Source: Mixophyes australis (Eukaryota > Chordata > Amphibia > Anura > Limnodynastidae). From it: a stretch of 64,000 nucleotides of DNA. Shown here in pieces: positions 23,800-37,034 of this stretch (position 1 is its first letter; each line of letters begins with the position of its first letter). Position numbers and translations under genes: made by a program. The notes below the pieces were generated by a model. It saw nothing but the letters and a program-made list of their open reading frames with translations. It searched no databases and was not told where the DNA came from. Location of the stretch: contig JAVHZZ010000017.1 of NCBI GenBank assembly GCA_036250195.1, positions 682,001-746,000 of the forward strand. Direction: 5' to 3'.

Positions 23800-24242
23800 T
23801 TGCGAACGAGACAGGTGTGCACCACAATAAGCTAACTGGTGCCGTGCACGGAATTGTTATGGCTGCCACTTGTAAGAAATTGTTAAGCCACATATATGAG
23901 GTCTCTTAGATCCTCTGCCTCTGTTTCTCATATATTTTACAGGTAATGTGAGGCATTCCTAGGTGTTTACTTGGTGCAATCACGAACGATCTGCACTTAA
24001 TTCTCAAGCCGCGCATGCGCACTGAAGAATATGAACTGTGCATGTGCAAAATGGCCACCAGCTATAGTATAAGTAATAAATGCACATATAGGTGAATTTG
24101 TTCTCCTGATAAAGTCTCTAGTAGACGAAACGTGTTGAGGTCATTACATGTGATATATTTCTCAAACTTTCTCTGTATCCAATATTGGAATTGAACCACC
24201 AGTAATTCAATCTTTTGTTTTCTGACTCCACTGAGTGGTGAT
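23800..24242. other. Unassigned; possible Penelope-type terminal piece
   Basis: CTCCTGATAAAGTCTCTAGT followed by AGACGAAACGTGTTGAGG (24105-24140) resembles the terminal repeats of Penelope-like elements in frogs, as does 25320-25385. No ORF is seen. Confidence 0.3.
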
Positions 24243-24409
24243 CAGGGGAGGGGTGGCAAATTTTAGCCCTGGGGGGAAACCTCGATTCAACAGCCTATTT
24301 GGACCATTTTAAAGGGAAAAAAAGGCTAGTGGCTAAGTGATTCAGCCCAAGGTAGCCCATTATGTGACCGGCCCGGTGGGCAGGTGCCCCCCAACCTAGC
24401 CTGCCCCTG
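24243..24409. mobile_element. hAT-type MITE
   Basis: 167 bp with termini CAGGGGAGGG and CCTGCCCCTG. It is flanked by GTGGTGAT (24235-24242) and GTGGTGAC (24410-24417), an 8-bp duplication with one mismatch, as hAT elements make. No coding capacity. Confidence 0.75.
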
Positions 24410-24659
24410 GTGGTGACTAATGACAGTGAGTACTGGTATAATTACACCTTGATTACAGATAAGACTTTGATTCTTTTATTTTTTGTGAATGTGCAATTTT
24501 TATATTATTCAATAAATTTGTTTTTATGAAAAGATACTATATGGGATTTCTCATTCTTTATATCTATGTATGGTGTGAACTAGACAAGCAATATTGAGCC
24601 AACAGGAACCTGTACAGATAAGCAAAATAATTTATATTTATCTGGTACACATAGTATAT

Positions 24660-25450
24660 GTGGTTTGGTGTGAAATAATATAAATAATTATATATATATA
24701 TATATATATAATTATTATATATTATATACGTGCTTGGGCGCTCACAAGTATATGTAGGTTAAGCGACCAGTGGAAGTCTTCAAAAAGCAACACTTCCCAG
24801 CTGGATAATATATAAAACATAGTGTAGTATGTTAACACTTAAATATCCTCCACCCAGAAGAGCATTAAAGTCCAAAGACTAACGATTTTTCTTGTACAAT
24901 AACTGGTGTTCAGTTCCTAGTGGTGCAGTTGTCTCTGGAAACCAGTGAACCACGTGTAGGTGAATGGGGTAACCCCCTTATATAATGTGCTTCTTTAAAA
25001 GCTTCTTGTATTATTGCGTTGTATTCTCTACATTGATCTTCATAAAGTCTTCTTTCAGTATATAGCTCCCAATATGGAAATGTGAAAAAAGACCTAAAAA
25101 TATCTACTGCATTATTCTTTATTACACCAATACCAAATATTTAAAAATACACTCACATTCCATATAGATAAAAACTGGTGCACAAATAGGTACCATCTAC
25201 ATAAATATAGGGTGGATGACCCTACCACAAAGCTCACACGAAGACTCGGAGGAAGGTAAAGCTGAAATTAGTCCGGAATTCTCCTTCCAATCACCAACCA
25301 AGTGAACGTCCTGGTCAGCGAGGAATCACCACAGTGACCAACGCGTTTTGACTCCTCAGATTTGAGTCTTTCTCAATGTTACTAATTGTCTGACTTTTTA
25401 AAGTGTATAGCAGCCAATAAAGTGCCGCCGTGGAGACAAAGATCCTGTAC
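24660..25450. other. AT repeat and possible Penelope terminal sequence
   Basis: An (AT)n run lies at 24693-24712. The stretch 25310-25450 (CCAACGCGTTTTGACTCCTC followed by TTTCTCAATG) resembles the pseudo-LTR of Penelope-like elements. No gene is seen. Confidence 0.35.
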
Positions 25451-25454
25451 GGAA

Positions 25455-25985
25455 GTCCTCGCTTAACTCGCAATGAGGCTTGAAGGAAATTCAAAGTGAG
25501 GCTGCATTCTTTTAGATGGAGTCAAAAATGAGGTTTGGATTTAGAAACAGATTTAATGCATATAAATACCAAAACGAGGCTTGGACTTAAATAAAAGAAA
25601 ACTAATACACGCAAACACATTCAGCTCCAAACCGAGGCTTGGACTTAGATGGAAACAGGGCTAAAACATAAAGACCTCAAGCACTAAAACGAGACGTGGG
25701 CTGGAATATGGCAGAGCTAATACTTACAGCTATGTTGAGCTCCAAAACGAGGCTTGAACTCAATATTAAACAGATTTGTTTATGATACTATAAAAACTAA
25801 AATAAGGCATAAATCTAAATAAAACTTTTCTATAATAAAAAAAAAATTAACTTCTGAAATGAAGTTTTGGCTTGAATTTAAACAGAACTATACATGATAT
25901 GAATTTTGAGAGTTTTGATCCAAATATAAACATAGCTCTCTAAACATTCTTATTTATCCCAAAAACAAGACTTGAGAAGCCAATA
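25455..25985. repeat. Degenerate tandem repeat, unit about 75 bp
   Basis: CAAAACGAGGCTTGGACTTA and variants recur at about 25490, 25540, 25575, 25632, 25690, 25745 and 25865, each followed by an AAACAGAGCTAATA-like tract. Divergence is high and there is no ORF. Confidence 0.6.
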
Positions 25986-26829
25986 CAAAAATGATGTATC
26001 GGACATGTACAGGAATAAAACACACATTCATCAACACTACTTCCAGCGATACAATAGAGTCACAATATAAATATTTTTACTTTGTCACAAGTCACCCTAC
26101 CAGTTACCAGAACCTGTCGTTGATGAGAGCTTCATCTTTAGCAACCTCCTTTCCTATAGAACCAGATGTGTTTGCCGGTGCTCGGTTGTCCCCAGGGCTT
26201 AATCTCGAGTAGTGGTAACTTAATTCAGGTAAGTGGGCACCACAGAGGACTACGCAATGAGATGTTGAGGTGAGATCTCTATGGCAACTGGGATGCAGGA
26301 TGCACCAGGACCAAATTTAGCAGGTATATGGAGTTTGCAACAGGATGCAGTACCAACCTTCACCAGTATAACAGATTGGCAGTGCAGAGTAGAGGATGGT
26401 ATAATACCAGATGTGGACTGTGTAGAGTTGGAGCTAGAGAGCAACACAGTACAAGGGAAGGTGCTGGAGCAAGATCGAGCTGTAAATCAGGACTGTGAAA
26501 CACTGCTGACACAGATGAGTTCAATGGAGTGGATAGCAAAAATAAAATGTAATAAAAGCCCAAAAATGAAAGTGCATAAGTTGTGTAAAAAATGAGAACA
26601 CAATGATATGTGGAGTTTATAATTACCTATATGTAATGCCAAATGATGCCATTAGTAAATATCTATTATACATTCTAATCTATTAGTTTGCAAGTAATTA
26701 CCTTTTTGTATAACAATTGCTTTCCATATCTAGCAATCACCTTTGATAAATGAAACACAGTTTTTATTAGTGTATTCATATGAATCATAAGAATGTCAAA
26801 TGTTTATCGTGATTATATCATAACTGAGT

Positions 26830-27430
26830 TGCCCTGTATCAGATAAGAGCTAAACAATCCATAAGGAGAATTCTCTTTGATTCCCTCTTGAGCTCCTGAT
26901 GGAGATCTCCTCCTCTCAAACCCATCTTGATCTGTTCCATGACAAAGGCCTGTAGTGATCTGGGATCACAGTCATGGCACTTCATAAAGTGCCTTTCAAC
27001 ATATGTTAGTTGTTTTAAATTATCTTTGTTTCTCTTGACTCTCTTTATGTTGCCTACATGCTCCAAAATTCTATATTTGAGTGACCTGCCTGTCATGCCA
27101 CCATAGTTTAAGTTACAGGGGCAGGTTAAGCAGTAAATAATATTCGGAGAGCTACAATTTATGAATCCTTTGATTTAACTCTCAAGAACCGATCTTTATA
27201 CTCCTTTGTTTGTATCATAAATTGGCATGCCCGGCACACGCCATATTTGAAAAAACCCATTGGTCTATTAGAAATTCTCTTTTCAAATGGTGAGACACTG
27301 TGGACTAAATGAAACCCCAAATTCTTAGATCTACACCATGTCATAGAGATCCTATCCTCTAACACTTCTTAGAGGTCATCATCAGACTTTAGGATGTTCC
27401 AATGTTTCTGGAAGATATTGGCTATTTGCT
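26830..27430 (-). pseudogene. Penelope-like element fragment with GIY-YIG endonuclease
   Basis: The minus strand reads GFFKYGVCRACQFMI, then a stop and frame change, then NIIYCLTCPCNLNYGGMTGRS (the GIY-YIG pair is degenerate), YRILEHVGNIKR and AFVMEQIKMGLRGGDLHQEL. This is the C-terminal endonuclease of Penelope retroelements, with the usual Cys-rich linker. The RT is mostly absent. It is inactive because of the stop and frameshift between 27159 and 27096. Confidence 0.75.
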
Positions 27431-27439
27431 GTTCACTGA

Positions 27440-28467
27440 CCTTTCTGCTTTTCGTACAGGCCTAGATTTCAGTTCATTTGATCTTTGAGCATAGATGTTA
27501 TCATCAGAACAATTTTGTCCCTAATTAATTCTCCTTTGGGTATCGCCTGAATTACTGCTGGAAAATTAGAATTTATAAAATGTAAGAAGCTGTTGATGTC
27601 TCTGCTATGTGTACTGTCAGTGGCTTCACTAGGCAGGCACAAGATGGCTGATTATCTTCTGCTTAGTTATTTTCTGTATAGAGGAAGTGAATCTGCATGA
27701 TACAGGGGGTTGGGTAGTGTTATGTGGCTGCGGGGGCTCACTGTACCATTATTAACCCTGGCACATCACTCATTTAAAATTTTCACTTGTGCAGTGTCAG
27801 AGGCTGGGAGACACTGTGACAAATGGAGCCCATCACTGACCAGGCTTGTAGAACAATCCCTGCACTAGTCTGACCTACTATAACCGGATCACTCTGAACA
27901 AGTCTTATTGCAAAGATTAAATGAAAAGAGTCAATACTACTGAACTTTTATATTTCAGATCCCCATAAAATGGAGCAAAGTTTTGCACCCCTGTAGACAC
28001 ATCTTGACCCACTTAGCCATGGGCATACCATATAAATGAGAGCTTTTGTACAAAAATGACATCACAATATTGCATTTAGGCCGTGGGACACATTTTTCAA
28101 GCTTCATATTCAATCCCCAATGGCAAAGTATTACAGATTACAGGATTATTATATGAACTCACACCTTCAATTAGAGAGTATGAACAAACATACTGTAACA
28201 GTGTCTCAGATCCCACATTATATCTCCAACCCATTGCCAGAATTATATATTACTCAGTACCCAATATAGCAAGGTAATCTTGTTTTAACTGTGTACAGTG
28301 TGGACGATATCTGGTAGATAAAAAAAGTTCCACACATGAGTGATCAAATTTTGTGTATAAACTATGTAAATATATTATGCTTAGTTTAATTTACATTAAT
28401 AAAATCAACTGTTTTTACAATATAAAGAGTACTGCAGCTCCTTGTTTCATGTCCAATTGCTTTTCTC
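27440..28467. other. Unassigned
   Basis: No domain is recognised. It lies between the Penelope fragment and the 3' end of the zinc-finger pseudogene; the stretch 28270-28467 may be 3' UTR of the latter. Confidence 0.3.
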
Positions 28468-29592
<1,125 letters not shown>

Positions 29593-29828
29593 AAGTAAAA
29601 TAAATGTAAGGAAGGACATTGAGCTGCAGATTACAATACCCAAAATTTTCAAACTATGAGCGAGTTGTTCAGCTGTTTAATTTCAATTTGCAATTGACGA
29701 ACACTTCATTACAATTATAAAAGCGCATTATTAAGCACATTGCTTAGATGCAGTCATAATTGGAATTCTTGTAATGACTCAATAAACAAAATATATGACT
29801 CTTTACTGTAATACATTTTATTACTCAC

Positions 29829-29940
29829 CGGTGCCGATATCTGTAGGGATTTCCTCCTCCTTACACTGCTGATCACCCCTCACATACGTCTCTTCCTCTC
29901 CCTCTATAATTTTTATTTTAATATCAGTCAGGACGTCATC
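29829..29940 (-). pseudogene. Spacer exon of the KRAB zinc-finger gene (copy a)
   Basis: 112 bp with acceptor TTTAG and donor GTGAGTAA on the minus strand. It reads DDVLTDIKIKIIEGEEETYV, then RGDQQCKEEEIPTDI, the conserved acidic spacer of frog zinc-finger proteins. It directly precedes the finger exon. Confidence 0.75.
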
Positions 29941-30184
29941 CTAAATAGCCCACAAAAGAATGATCATTTTTTAGTCAAGTTTTTTTATTGGTATTTCAAA
30001 ACAGAACATAAAGAAAATAATTATTTCTGAATAAACGTGATAGATATAAATCACCGGGTGTGACACATTACATCAAAGATTAGTAAATTTCCAACACTTA
30101 TGCAGGTATACAAAAACATACAGAATAATATCAAGACTGACAATAATACAGTATATATCAGATGGCATGGGTCCCCATGGACTC

Positions 30185-30520
30185 ATGGGCACCCCTGATC
30201 ATCATCATCATCTATTTCTTTATATAACGCCACTAATTCCACAGCGCTGCACAGAGAACTCACTCACATCAGTCCCTGCCCCATTGGAGCTTACAATCTA
30301 AATTCCCTAACATACACACACAGACCAAGAGAGACTAAGGGCAATTTAATAGCAGCCAATTAACCTACCAGTATGTTTATGGAGTGTGGGAGGAAACCAG
30401 AGCACCCGGCGGAAACCCACGCAAACATGGGGAGAACATGCAAACTCCACACAGATAAGGTCATGGTTGGGAATCAAACTCATGACCCCAGTGCTGTGAG
30501 GCAGAAGTGCTAACTGTTAG
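30185..30520 (-). mobile_element. tRNA-derived SINE with L2-like tail (V-SINE type)
   Basis: On the minus strand a tRNA-like head (GTTAGCACTTCTGCC, GAGTTTGATTCCC as a B-box relic) is followed by a conserved core (TTTGCGTGGGTTTCC, CTGGTTTCCTCCCACACTCC). The tail ends GCGTTATATAAAG and then ATGATGATGATGAT. That tail is nearly the one on the L2 remnant at 54540-54894. It lies in an intron of the zinc-finger pseudogene. Confidence 0.65.
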
Positions 30521-30989
30521 GAACCCCTCCAGCCAGTACAGCAAAACCCGGAGTCTGCTCCGAAAGTCCGGTGTTCACTGTTGGGACAGACTTGGCAGCA
30601 GACAGAGGGTTGTGAGATGTCCACTGGCTGGGGAGAACCCAGGAATAGAGTTACAGAGGCCGTAGAGTAGGAAGTGCAGGAGCGAGTCCAGTGAGACACC
30701 GAGTGGATGGTGTCAAGACTGATATATCACTCATTTCCACTGGAATAAATAAGGAACAGTTGATAGAGAAGTCCCCTGATCCACAACGATTTCTGTACCG
30801 GTACTTGTCCGGAAAGGAACGGAACTTACAGTGATAGGTAAAGATGATGAAACTGAACGTAGGCAGTAGCCAAGGGTAACTACAACCCACAGTACCGGTG
30901 AGAGTCTAGAGATTTTAGGGAAATAGTTCTTAGGCGATTGCCAGGGGTAACTCCAACCCTCAGTACCGGTGAGAGTACGGAGATTTAGG

Positions 30990-31560
30990 GGTACAGTTCT
31001 TAGGCAGTTGCCAAAGGCAAGAGGGGGCTGGACTGTTTCTGCATTATCCACAAAGAACTCTTCCCACAAGGCAACCAGATCAGGTCCCTTGCCCATTAAA
31101 GGTAACTAAAAGGGTTCAGTTTCCAGAAAGATTGACCCCCTGGTAATGGCAAAGTCTACAGACAATATAAGAGGGGAATGGTCGCAGAGTTGTATCAGTC
31201 TTTCTAATGTAAGATTTTGGCTATGAAGGCACAGGGAGGTGCCCCGGGTGGAGCCGCCTAAGAAGGGATGCGATGAGCTTGCTCCACTGCGAACTGAGCC
31301 GTAAAGGAATCCTTCCCAAAAGCTTGAATTAACCATTTCTCCAAGAAACATTCAGTACCAGGCCCCTCCACTTATTCAGGTAGCCCCACAAAACGAGTAT
31401 TATTGCATCAGAGACTCCCCTCACTATAAGAAAGCGTCTGCTTACATGCCAACATCTGAGCTTCCAAATTATCAATTTGACCCTTCATAGGTGCTGTAGC
31501 ATCTTCTAGAGTCTCCACTTCAGCCACTCACTATTGGATTTGTTGCATATCATGTCTGAA
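30990..31560 (-). pseudogene. L1/Tx1-type LINE ORF1 fragment
   Basis: The minus strand gives EVETLEDATAPMKGQIDNLE (coiled coil), CNNTRFVGLPE, EGPGTECFLEKWLIQAFGKD and VEQAHRIPS, the RNA-recognition part of L1-type ORF1 proteins. There are stops after GSL and IPS. Flanking GC-rich sequence (32240-32540) may be the 5' UTR. It sits in the large intron of the zinc-finger pseudogene. Confidence 0.6.
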
Positions 31561-31569
31561 AAGGGAAAG

Positions 31570-32822
31570 GTCGGCCAGCTGTAGAAGCTGCTGCAATGTG
31601 ACCTCAGGGTAAGTAGGTGAGGTTGGTGCATTAGGAACAGTGGTAGTTTGGGAGGGCACACAGAATGGAGTTTCAAACCGGTCAAGCCATCCGGCCAGAG
31701 CAGCATGATCATATAACGAGGAAAATACATCCCAATATAGAGGAATGGGTATAATAATAGTGTTGTATTTCATGGATAAACACTTGTATGAAAGTCTTAC
31801 CATGAAAGTACCCAAGGCAGGATCATAGAACAGAGTCAAGATAGTATAGACACCACTTCTAAAAGGCAAACTGGATAATCCAGATATGGGAATAAGGTTC
31901 AATAAATAAGCTTATGCCTGTCCCACAGGAGTAATATATATTAGATGTCAAGTGCCAGGATGTTATCACAGCACAAACAGGCAAGATAGCATAAGTCAAA
32001 TTACAGCCACTGTGTGAGGTACCTGCATGCACTCAGAGCCTGAGGCCCAGCTGTTGGGGATCCAATCTGTATCTCAGGATGGAAGGCTGACTTGAAGCAA
32101 CAGAACTGTGCAGCATGAGGACAAATCGCCGCTCTCTATGGTGGAAAATAGGGCACTACCAAGAGGTCAGCCCAGATTACAGGACAGGAACATAAAATGT
32201 CCGTCCCCAGCTCCCAGGGCAGAGGGGTATAGTCTACAGCATTGTCATGTACTCGAGTCGCACACAGTAAAGGGAAGAGCCTGAGCAAGTGTCGGCACCC
32301 GACAACCTGACAGTGATGGGTAAGTATGGTGATCTGTCTCACCACAGCAGGGGTCCCTGGGGTGTCCGCACCAACAGTCAGCGTCGGCAGCACGGAGAGG
32401 CAGAAGCGCTGTCCACCAAGGAGTCAGGCTGCAGCGGGTCCGCTCAGATAGCAGACTCCGCACACCAGGCTGGGGTCTCGAAGAGCAGCGCGGCAGCCGC
32501 GGATCAGGAGAAGTACCCCAGAGGATGCCAAGAGGGGTAAGTAAGCTCCAGGACTAGACAGAGTCCAAATAAACCAGCAAACTCAAAATGGAGAATAAAT
32601 GCAGGAATTTTAGGATGGAGAACGTAGCAAGCATACTTGTACTCCATGCATGTCCAGGACACGACCCCTTTAAGAATATTATATTAAATAATATCTGATT
32701 TAATAATGTGAGATGAAATAGAAGAATATGAGAGTATAAGATCCACGCTGTTTTTTTACAGATAATATAATAAAATCACTTTGGCATTTAGGTATTTGGC
32801 AAGACCCTAAAATGTCATCTAC
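31570..32822. other. Intron sequence, unassigned
   Basis: Probably the rest of the LINE 5' part plus intron. No other gene is recognised. CpG content is higher at 32240-32540. Confidence 0.35.
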
Positions 32823-32887
32823 CTGAAACTCCTGTGAATAAAGAGGACAGAGATATCTCTCTGGGGTATTTCTGTTACTGGATCCAT
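32823..32887 (-). pseudogene. Spacer exon (DGSSN type, copy a)
   Basis: 65 bp, acceptor CCTACAG, donor GTAGATGA. It reads DGSSNRNTPERYLCPLYSQE, a conserved spacer exon of frog zinc-finger genes. A second copy is at 33241-33329. Confidence 0.75.
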
Positions 32888-32972
32888 CTGTAGGAAACAC
32901 ACAGTGACTGATTACATTGTTTATACAAGGAGAATATGTGACTCTTGTCTGTAATAAGTGTTTATTACTCAC

Positions 32973-33072
32973 CTATGCTGATTTCCTCCTCCTTACACTG
33001 CTGATCACCCCTCACATACGTCTCTTTCCTTCCCTCTATAAATTCTAATTTAATAACAGTCATGACGTCATC
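32973..33072 (-). pseudogene. Spacer exon of the KRAB zinc-finger gene (copy b)
   Basis: 100 bp, acceptor GTTTAG, donor GTGAGTAA. It reads DDVMTVIKLEFIEGRKETYV, RGDQQCKEEEIS, a duplicate of 29829-29940 with a shorter end. Confidence 0.75.
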
Positions 33073-33240
33073 CTAAACAGCCCACAAAACAATACAAATA
33101 TATTTAATAATAACTGATTTAATAATTTGTGATGAGACAGAGGAATGTCAGTGTATATGATCCACACAAGTATTTTTTTTACAGATCATATATTGGGAAA
33201 TTCACTTTGGTATTTGGCGAGACCCTAAAATGTCACCTAC

Positions 33241-33329
33241 CTGTGGAATACTGTGATTTTCCTGTGTACAATCCTGTGAATAAAGAGAACACGGACATCT
33301 CTCTGTGGTATTTGTGTTACTGGATCCAT
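33241..33329 (-). pseudogene. Spacer exon (DGSSN type, copy b)
   Basis: 89 bp, acceptor CCTACAG, donor GTAGGTGA. It reads DGSSNTNTTERCPCSLYSQD, then CTQENHSIPQ. It is longer than copy a, which lacks the CTQENHSIPQ part. Confidence 0.75.
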
Positions 33330-33446
33330 CTGTAGGAAACATACACTGAGTGAATACATTGTTTATATGTGATTCTCAGATGATGTGTATCTAGGTGGCC
33401 TTCAAAACTGTTCTCTCCCTTACAATAAATGAAAATCTCCTCTTAC

Positions 33447-33525
33447 CCAGCGATTTGAGAATCCAGTGATTCTCCATCATTACGTCTTTGAAAAGACTCT
33501 TCTGCAATCTTAAATACGTCCACTC
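33447..33525 (-). pseudogene. KRAB exon
   Basis: 79 bp, acceptor TCCATGCAG, donor GTAAGA. It reads [20 protein letters not shown], then WILKSLG, the second half of a KRAB A box (the DVMMEN motif is intact). KRAB recruits the KAP1 repressor complex in tetrapods. Confidence 0.8.
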
Positions 33526-33649
33526 CTGCATGGATAAATAGACAGTGACATCCCAACACTTTATAGGAACCTAATACACCCAATGATACAGTCATCACGC
33601 AGACACATCCCCTGGTGTTACTGTATTATGTCACATTCCCAGCAGTCAC

Positions 33650-33826
33650 CTCTCCAGTCACCAGCGGAATGATCTTGTTGATCAGTTCCAGGATCTTCTA
33701 GTCATTGTTTCCCTCATATATCAGTGAGTGAGGTGGAGGAACCGTGATGGGACTCTGGGTCCTGCTCAATACTCCTGACACACTTGAGGGTGGCCCACCA
33801 AATCTCTTTATTACTACGGTGTAATC
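33650..33826 (-). pseudogene. Exon upstream of KRAB, with nonsense codon
   Basis: 177 bp, acceptor AATTCACAG, donor GTGACTGC. It reads DYTVVIKRFGGPPSS, SGVLSRTQSPITVPPPHSLI, then a TAG inside NND*KILELINKI and IIPLVTGEV. The stop interrupts the frame before KRAB, which supports the pseudogene call. Confidence 0.75.
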
Positions 33827-34479
33827 CTGTGAATTGAATTGGATAAAAAGATAAACGAAGCTCCATGTATTTGGAATTTTTAGGACTTAACTACAATACA
33901 ATAATAGTATATTTTACAAATACAACCAATATCCTATATGTAACTGTTTCATATATACAGGAAAGTAGAGTGTATATAGCATTTACATCTACTGCAGCTC
34001 AGTGGGCTCACCTATCACCCAAACCTTCAGTGGGTTCACCTTTAAAGACAAGTTTAAAGTGGGTTCTTGTAGTAGACAGTGGACTCAGAATGGCCAACCT
34101 ACGGAAGATAATAGGAGAAGTAAGTGCTAGATACATTCTACTAGACAGTCCATATAGGAAACACTTACAGGTAGGACAGGGGTTGGATTTGTAAAACTAG
34201 CCCTTCTTGTCCATTTTGCACATTTAAAAAGTCCAGGAAAGTGGAAACATTCTATAATCGTAAAACTTACAACTAAAAATACAGCAAAACCTGTAACTCA
34301 TTTTAATCAGATTTGGTATTTCAGCAGTTTGAACAGTGTAGTAAATCGTACAACTCCAGTGAGTAAAACATAACCTAGCACAGACCCGTTGGGGTTGCAC
34401 TAATTTAAAAATCAAAATCCATTCCTAATTTTGATAAAGCATTCACTACGCTAATATTGAAACTGAGGAAAAGACCCAC

Positions 34480-36010
34480 AATCCATGGCCTCCTATGGCC
34501 CTATCACACTACTTAATTTGGATATTAAGCTGCAGGCTAAAATCATGGCCACTCGTTTACAGTCTATTTTCCCATCACTCAGTGATTGAAATATGTATAA
34601 GCCATCGCGGCGGTGGCCTCCTCGTCCTTACAATATCCTTCCAAGAATATACTACTTAGCCTGGATGCCAATAAGGCGTTTGATGCAGTATCCTGGCCCT
34701 ATATGTATGAGGTACACAAACGTGGGGCATTCAGAGAGAATTTCACTGCTCTGATAGGGCCTGAGTCATTAAGGAAGGTATCTCTGTTATTTGTGTGTAT
34801 CATACGCATTTCCCTTCTGCGCATGCCCAGAACGAGGACACTCGGCCGTCAACGAAAGCAAGTCCGCTGCGTATGCCAACGCAAATGACAGTTACGACGG
34901 TCTACGGTTCTTTTGAGATTTCATATTCCACATACGTATTGTACGCATCCTGCAGTGTCTGGTCTAGTACAGCAGAGTGACCTTACGCCAATAGTCAACA
35001 CCACACGTATCTTGAGATCCGCTCCTTGCCGACTCCAGGAGTACGCAGAGATGATTTACGTGCCGTTGAGAACAACTGCACGATGCGCTCTGTATGCTGC
35101 CTTAATGACTCAGGCCCATAAGCTTTTTCTATTCTTGCCCAACCACCTCTCTACTAATCAATGGCCTGATTGGAGAGGCGGCACCCATGACGAGGGGTAC
35201 ACATTAGGGCTGCCCCATGTCACCCTTACTCTTCAACCTAGTACTTGATCCTATGCTTGAGACCTACATACTGTATTTTGGGGCGTCCGTGTTGTATTTA
35301 TCAAGCTGTCCGTTTGATAAATCCCTGGCATTATACCTGATCCTTGCTTTACCTGACGCTACTTGGCTAGAAACATAGCAATTAAATTGGCGTAAAGCAC
35401 TATCCCATATCTAGGTATAGAACTTTCTAAGAACCTTGGTCTCTTCTATCAACATCATATCTCGAAAGTTGTTGGGAACCTAGTAACGAGGTTGAGGGCT
35501 GGGGTCATCTTTGTCTTTACTTAATGGGTAGAGCAAATTTACTTAAGATGAAATCCTCCCCTAGACTTGTAGAGTATTTCAAAACTTCATTTGGGGGGGA
35601 AAAAAAATCAAGAATTGGGCTATTGAAACTTTAACAACCCAGGACTAATGCTGGATTTCATTTGGCCAATATAGAACTCTATAATCAGGCTGCTCAACTT
35701 CAGTACCGGAGGGATTTGATACAAGGGTCTGACACCTATGCGGATACCTCACCAGAACAAAATTTCCTCCCTGGCCTAAAATTGACTGCTTTCCTACATC
35801 TACATGACCACAACGTATCAGTGACAGTTCTTGACAACCACCATTTTATGTCCACTAGAAAATTGTGGCACATCATACATACATTGAAACTAAAACCTTA
35901 CTTATCTATCCATCTTCCTCTATTTGGGAACCCTAGTTTTTAGAATGGAGAGGCTGCCTAGCTATTCACTATCTAGAATGACGCAGGGGTTAGAACGGTG
36001 GGGCAGTTCC
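34480..36010 (+). pseudogene. L1/Tx1-type LINE ORF2 (RT) fragment
   Basis: Scattered frames give GPITLLNLDIKLQAKIMATRL, LLSLDANKAFDAVSW (palm motif A region), PMSPLLFNLVLDPMLE after the MITE, then GIELSKNLGL and IELYNQAAQLQYRRDL, the order of L1-type RT and its C-terminal part. There are many stops and frameshifts, and the YxDD box is not found. A 361-bp MITE is inserted at 34757. Confidence 0.7.
34757..35117. mobile_element. MITE with GGGCCTGAGTCATTAAGG termini
   Basis: 18-bp perfect terminal inverted repeats flanked by ATA on both sides (34754-34756, 35118-35120), 361 bp, non-coding. It interrupts the LINE ORF2 fragment. Same terminal family as 45245-45540. Confidence 0.8.
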
Positions 36011-36239
36011 TTACTCAATCTAAGAAACCCTTGACTTTCCAACAAACAGGGAACCTGCACGAAGTGATTAGACCGTGCAACCTAGACTTTTTACAGACTC
36101 ACATTATGCAAGTGTAGTGACCAGACCATTTTCTCAACAGGATTGGGACCCACCCGCTCTACTATGATACATTGAAAACGGGATTGGGACAATGGATGGG
36201 ACGCTTTGTACCTACTAATTTTTTACTTCTTTACAGGTC

Positions 36240-36610
36240 ACAGTGTGTGTGATGGGACCTGTTTTATTCCTTGTTATATATCACTATATAGATTATTATC
36301 CTTTCTATAATATTCATCCATTATAAACAGTGCGTGTGCTGGGAACTGTCTTATTACTCTTTATATATCACTATATAGATTATTATCCTTTATATAATAA
36401 TAATAATAATAATAATAATCACCCATTATAAACAGTGTGTGTGCTGGGAGCTGTCACATCCCTCTGCATATATAGTAATTACAACATCCCTCTCCTCTAT
36501 ATAATAATAATCTCCCATTATAAACAGCATTTTATATGAGCTGTAATGTCTCCCTATACAGACTCCTCTGTATAATAATCCTTCATATCTCTGCTCTCAG
36601 CATAATAATA
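36240..36610. repeat. Degenerate tandem repeat, unit about 110 bp
   Basis: CATTATAAACAGTGTGTGTG, GGGAGCTGT, TATATCACTATATAG and ATTATTATCC blocks recur three to four times. (AAT)n runs occur inside at about 36393-36418. No coding. Confidence 0.65.
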
Positions 36611-36632
36611 ATATATTGTTAGAAGATATTAC

Positions 36633-36740
36633 CTCAGCCTTGTACACGTTCTGGATGTTGTTGTTATATATGAATGAGTTAAAGCTGCTCTCCAGGTTGT
36701 AAAATGGCTCCTGCAAGAGTATGTGACCACGCCCCCTCTG
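36633..36740 (-). promoter_or_regulatory. Likely 5' exon and promoter of the zinc-finger pseudogene
   Basis: On the minus strand GTGTACAAGGCTGAG is followed by a donor GTAATATC (exon end 36633). Upstream lie GTGACGTTCC and GGGGGCGTGGTC, which look like CRE- and GC-box-type sites. The exon start is not defined, and it is non-coding as far as I can see. Confidence 0.4.
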
Positions 36741-36974
36741 GAACGTCACTGGTACATAACTGTATCAGCTGTATTGTGTCTGGGAGACTAAGGGAAAATG
36801 GCCGCCGCTGTTCTGCATTAAGGACAATGCAGTAATAGTGTATTTTACTCTAGTGATAACATTGCTGCTAGTCAGCTATATGCTACGTTCATTACTAGGT
36901 GGTAGAGGCTAAATCCCTTTCAGATAATTCTGTGACATCACGAGGTCATGTGACTGCTGTAGTCACATGGTACA

Positions 36975-37028
36975 CAGTGCAGGAGCTGCTGCTGGATAAC
37001 TTCCTGTTCCTGTGTAGTGGAGGAAAGG
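36975..37028 (+). other. Possible plus-strand first exon
   Basis: CAGGAGCTGCTGCTGG, TAACTTCCTG and TGTAGTGGAGGAAAG are followed by a donor GTAAGAAG at 37029. It stands about 250 bp from the divergent minus-strand exon. No matching acceptor is identified downstream. Confidence 0.3.
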
Positions 37029-37034
37029 TAAGAA

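Noticed and set aside
34613..34888. Host gene with SLDANKAFDAVSW
   Set aside because: This is the palm motif of a dead L1/Tx1-type LINE, with a MITE inserted right after it.
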